NCBI GenBank assembly: GCA_964459305.1
Contig: CAYWNA010000311.1
Span: 1-14,329, forward strand
Direction of reading: 5' to 3'
DNA length: 14,329 nt
Origin: CAYWNA01 sp964459305
GTDB lineage: Bacteria; Planctomycetota; Planctomycetia; Pirellulales; Pirellulaceae
The notes below the pieces were generated by a model. That model was not told where the DNA came from, did no database searches, and saw only the letters and a list, made by a program, of their open reading frames with translations. The stretch's first letter is position 1. Every line of letters starts with the position of its first letter. This document shows, piece by piece, positions 12,323-14,329 of this stretch. Made by a program: the position numbers and the translations under genes.

Positions 12323-14241
12323 GGCAGGTTCCTTTCATTGGAGTGTTGTTGGTTCACCTTGGCCAACTGCCGCAGGTGGCAAACCGCGTCGTCGTAGCGT
12401 CCTTCACCGTAGGCGACGTCTAGCTTGCTGAGTGCTACCGCCAACTCCCAGCCGGGGAAAGTGGATTCGATCCGTTCCCGATTTAAGGGCCACGAATTGC
12501 CTTCCGTAGCTGCCAGGGTCCTTTCGCTGCGTTTGGTCAGCTTCTCGCGTAGCGCCAGGTACCGGCTCTCGCGGATGATGTCTTGGACATAGAGCTTCTC
12601 GCTGTCGAACCCAGCGTCTTCCAACGCCTTGCCGAGGTACTCGGCCGGCTGGAAATCCTTGTCCACAAGCCGCATGGCTGCCATCAGCTTTTCGTTGGCC
12701 CGGAGGGCTTCGGGAAGAAGCTCCCCGGTGTAGACTTTCTGTAGCTCCTTCCAGTCGTGAGGCAACTCGCGGGCGGCTGGGTCGCGCACCGTGCTGATCC
12801 GCACCGGGTTGGCGGCGCCGGCGCGATGGGTCTCCCAGCGGTCGAAGTAGCCGTCGCCGTCGGTGTCGAACATGCGGATTTCGCCCCATGCCTGGCCGCC
12901 ACCGCCCAGGTGTCCCACTCGGGTCCAGCCCTCGGCGGCTCCCTTCAGATGGATTCGTCGGTCGACGTACGAATAGTAGAGTTCCCGTTTCTTGGAACGT
13001 GCCGGCTGAAACTCCCGGCGGATATTCCAATACTGCGTCGGACCGCCCGTATCGAACATATACCGCCGGTCCCAGGTCCAGCACACGCCGTCCTGGTGGC
13101 GGTCCTGCTTCGCTTGGGGTGAGCAACCAATCGCCGCCGTGTCGTCGGGATACTCGAACCAACTGAAACCGGTCTGGTCGGCCGGAAAGTCCTCGGCCAA
13201 CTCCAACGCCGCCTTGTGCGGGATACAGACGATAGTCTTGGGCGCCCGGCGCAGAGGGTTCTCGCGATTCATCCCGTCAAACTTGTACGGCACCTGACCG
13301 CTGGTCATGTTGAGGCTGAGGTCGTAATGGACGCGATGCTTCGGCGAGCTGCTGCCGGTCACGTCGACACAGTAGCGAATGGCCGACACACCGATGTTCC
13401 GCAGCCGCGGCTCGAAAAAACGTGAGTTGCAGTGCGAGTTGCCGCCGTCCATTTCCACGGGCGGATAAGGCACCCGCGGCACGGCGGATGCGCGTACGAT
13501 GATCTCCGACTCGCCGTCGGCGTCCGTGTCGTACCAGGCAAACGGACACTCGCTGATTGGCCACCACCGCTTCTCGTGTGGATCGTACTTGTTGACGATG
13601 ATCTCCGCGTCGCCCGAGCCGTCGTAGGGATCGGCGTGCTTGGGGTCGTCGTCGCTGTAGCTAGTGCCCCAGTATTCGTAGTGGGAGGCGTCCCACATCC
13701 ACCCGTCATGGTCCAGGTCGGTACTGAACCATGCGTAGCGCAACTGCCCGCCCGAGAAGTAGCGCATGTCCATTTCGTCCGCTATGCCGTCGCCGTCGTT
13801 GTCCATATAGTCGACCAGCCGGTCGACCATGCCGTCGCTGTCGTAGTCAACCACGTAGCAATCACTGTCCTTATCGCCCTTGGCGGCGTCTGGCCTCATG
13901 TCGCCGTCGTCGTCGATCACCCAGATAATGGCCTTCGGCCTTCGTTCGTCGACATTCTCACGCCGGACGAGCATCTGCCCACCGCCGGGCAACTGGCTTT
14001 GGATGGCGAAGTGCTCGCCGACCTTGAGTGTTTTGGCCCGCTCCCACCACGGCTTGCCGGTGAGGGGCAGTTTGCTCTCCTCATCCATGGCCGATTCCGC
14101 CTGCCACCAGGGAAGCGACTTCTCCTCATCCGATGCACGACAAGGCATTGCCGCGAAGTTTGACAGGATGCACGAGGCGACCGAAACAGCCAGCCACCAG
14201 TTGAAAAGGCCTGATCCAGAAAAACGCCTCAGCCGTCGCAT
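12319..14241 (-). CDS. Large secreted protein with six DxDxDG-type calcium-loop motifs, function unknown
   Basis: The 640-residue product has a long N-terminal region with a hydrophobic core (LFNWWLAVSVASCILSNFAA) and a likely signal cut near residue 36-37 (CRA-SDE). Calcium-loop motifs resembling EF-hand, dockerin or thrombospondin type 3 loops occur at 110-118 (DDDGDMRPD), 132-140 (DYDSDGMVD), 146-154 (DNDGDGIAD), 175-184 (DLDHDGWMWD), 238-246 (DTDADGESE) and 459-467 (DTDGDGYFD). The N-terminal half is rich in Trp, Tyr and Asp, like a carbohydrate-binding or propeller-like surface. The last 150 residues are predicted mostly helical and charged. No catalytic family is recognised. The start follows AGGAGAC by 6 nt. 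It is the first gene of the minus-strand cluster, and its stop overlaps the next start. It may be a calcium-dependent glycan-binding or scaffold protein; that is inference. Confidence 0.78.
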   Translation of the reverse strand: MRRLRRFSGSGLFNWWLAVSVASCILSNFAAMPCRASDEEKSLPWWQAESAMDEESKLPLTGKPWWERAKTLKVGEHFAIQSQLPGGGQMLVRRENVDERRPKAIIWVIDDDGDMRPDAAKGDKDSDCYVVDYDSDGMVDRLVDYMDNDGDGIADEMDMRYFSGGQLRYAWFSTDLDHDGWMWDASHYEYWGTSYSDDDPKHADPYDGSGDAEIIVNKYDPHEKRWWPISECPFAWYDTDADGESEIIVRASAVPRVPYPPVEMDGGNSHCNSRFFEPRLRNIGVSAIRYCVDVTGSSSPKHRVHYDLSLNMTSGQVPYKFDGMNRENPLRRAPKTIVCIPHKAALELAEDFPADQTGFSWFEYPDDTAAIGCSPQAKQDRHQDGVCWTWDRRYMFDTGGPTQYWNIRREFQPARSKKRELYYSYVDRRIHLKGAAEGWTRVGHLGGGGQAWGEIRMFDTDGDGYFDRWETHRAGAANPVRISTVRDPAARELPHDWKELQKVYTGELLPEALRANEKLMAAMRLVDKDFQPAEYLGKALEDAGFDSEKLYVQDIIRESRYLALREKLTKRSERTLAATEGNSWPLNRERIESTFPGWELAVALSKLDVAYGEGRYDDAVCHLRQLAKVNQQHSNERNLP

Positions 14242-14247
14242 GGTATA

Positions 14248-14254
14248 GTCTCCT
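14248..14254 (-). promoter_or_regulatory. AGGAGAC ribosome site of the first minus-strand gene
   Basis: AGAGGAGAC then six bases (TATACC) then ATG at 14241. The GGAGAC core recurs before 10835, 7786 and the minigene at 7878. No clear -35/-10 promoter was recognised in the 88 nt available upstream. Confidence 0.6.
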
Positions 14255-14277
14255 CTTGAAAATGGCGTTGAGAGTCG

Positions 14278-14329
14278 CCTTTCGCTCCGCCAAAATTGGG
14301 GCCCAACCCAGCATTAGCGGGGCGAAAGG
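14278..14329. repeat. Palindromic intergenic element, cut by window end
   Basis: CCTTTCGCTCCGC (14278-14290) pairs with GCGGGGCGAAAGG (14317-14329) over 13 bp with one G-T wobble. The 26-nt loop contains a near-palindrome (TTGGGGCCCAA). The left arm extends outward as AGTCG (14273-14277), and the matching outer arm would lie past the window edge. The CCTTTCGC/GCGAAAGG core resembles a dispersed planctomycete palindrome I recall, but only one copy is visible here. It lies in the 5' region of the minus-strand cluster, about 37 nt upstream of its first start codon. Confidence 0.55.

Noticed and set aside
13432..14163. Plus-strand Val-rich frame of 243 codons
   Set aside because: Antisense of the calcium-motif gene; the Val/His-rich composition is the complement of repeated GAC/GAT codons.

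Overview
The window reads as a carbohydrate-processing locus of a Planctomycetota-like bacterium, possibly Pirellulales. This rests on the many secreted beta-propeller and LamG-type proteins, a mid-to-high GC composition with regional dips, and palindromic intergenic elements of a kind I recall from planctomycete genomes. Lentisphaerota or Verrucomicrobiota are not excluded, and no rRNA or marker gene is present to settle it. No tRNA, rRNA, CRISPR array, transposase or prophage gene was seen.

Layout. Two convergent gene clusters meet at about 4286-4570. The plus-strand cluster (3-4285) holds a sialidase-like Asp-box propeller cut by the window start, an N-acetylneuraminate-lyase-like class I aldolase, an M24 (Xaa-Pro peptidase/creatinase-fold) metallohydrolase, and a Gfo/Idh/MocA oxidoreductase broken by a frameshift in its EKP motif. 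The first two genes are separated by a REP-like palindrome (945-997), and the second and third by a stem-loop that includes the aldolase stop codon (1910-1941).

The minus-strand cluster, read from 14241 down to 4571, holds six genes whose products all have N-terminal export signals. In order: a 640-residue protein with six DxDxDG-type calcium-loop motifs; a GH32/GH43-like propeller protein overlapping it by 4 nt; two BNR_4-type propeller proteins; a TIM-barrel glycoside-hydrolase-like protein with a LamG domain; and a sialidase-family propeller. Gaps are -4, 23, 70, 183 and 15 nt, so the cluster is probably one or two operons. A second palindrome, cut by the window end, lies just upstream of its first gene.

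How the genes may work together (inference). Exported propeller enzymes would trim an acidic glycan outside the cytoplasm, and the aldolase and oxidoreductase would process the released acid sugar inside. The sialidase-like protein seems to lack the classical FRIP arginine, and the aldolase has changed two residues recalled as substrate contacts in sialic acid lyase. A relative of sialic acid, or another sugar acid, is therefore as likely a substrate as Neu5Ac. No transporter, regulator or kinase for such a pathway lies in the window.
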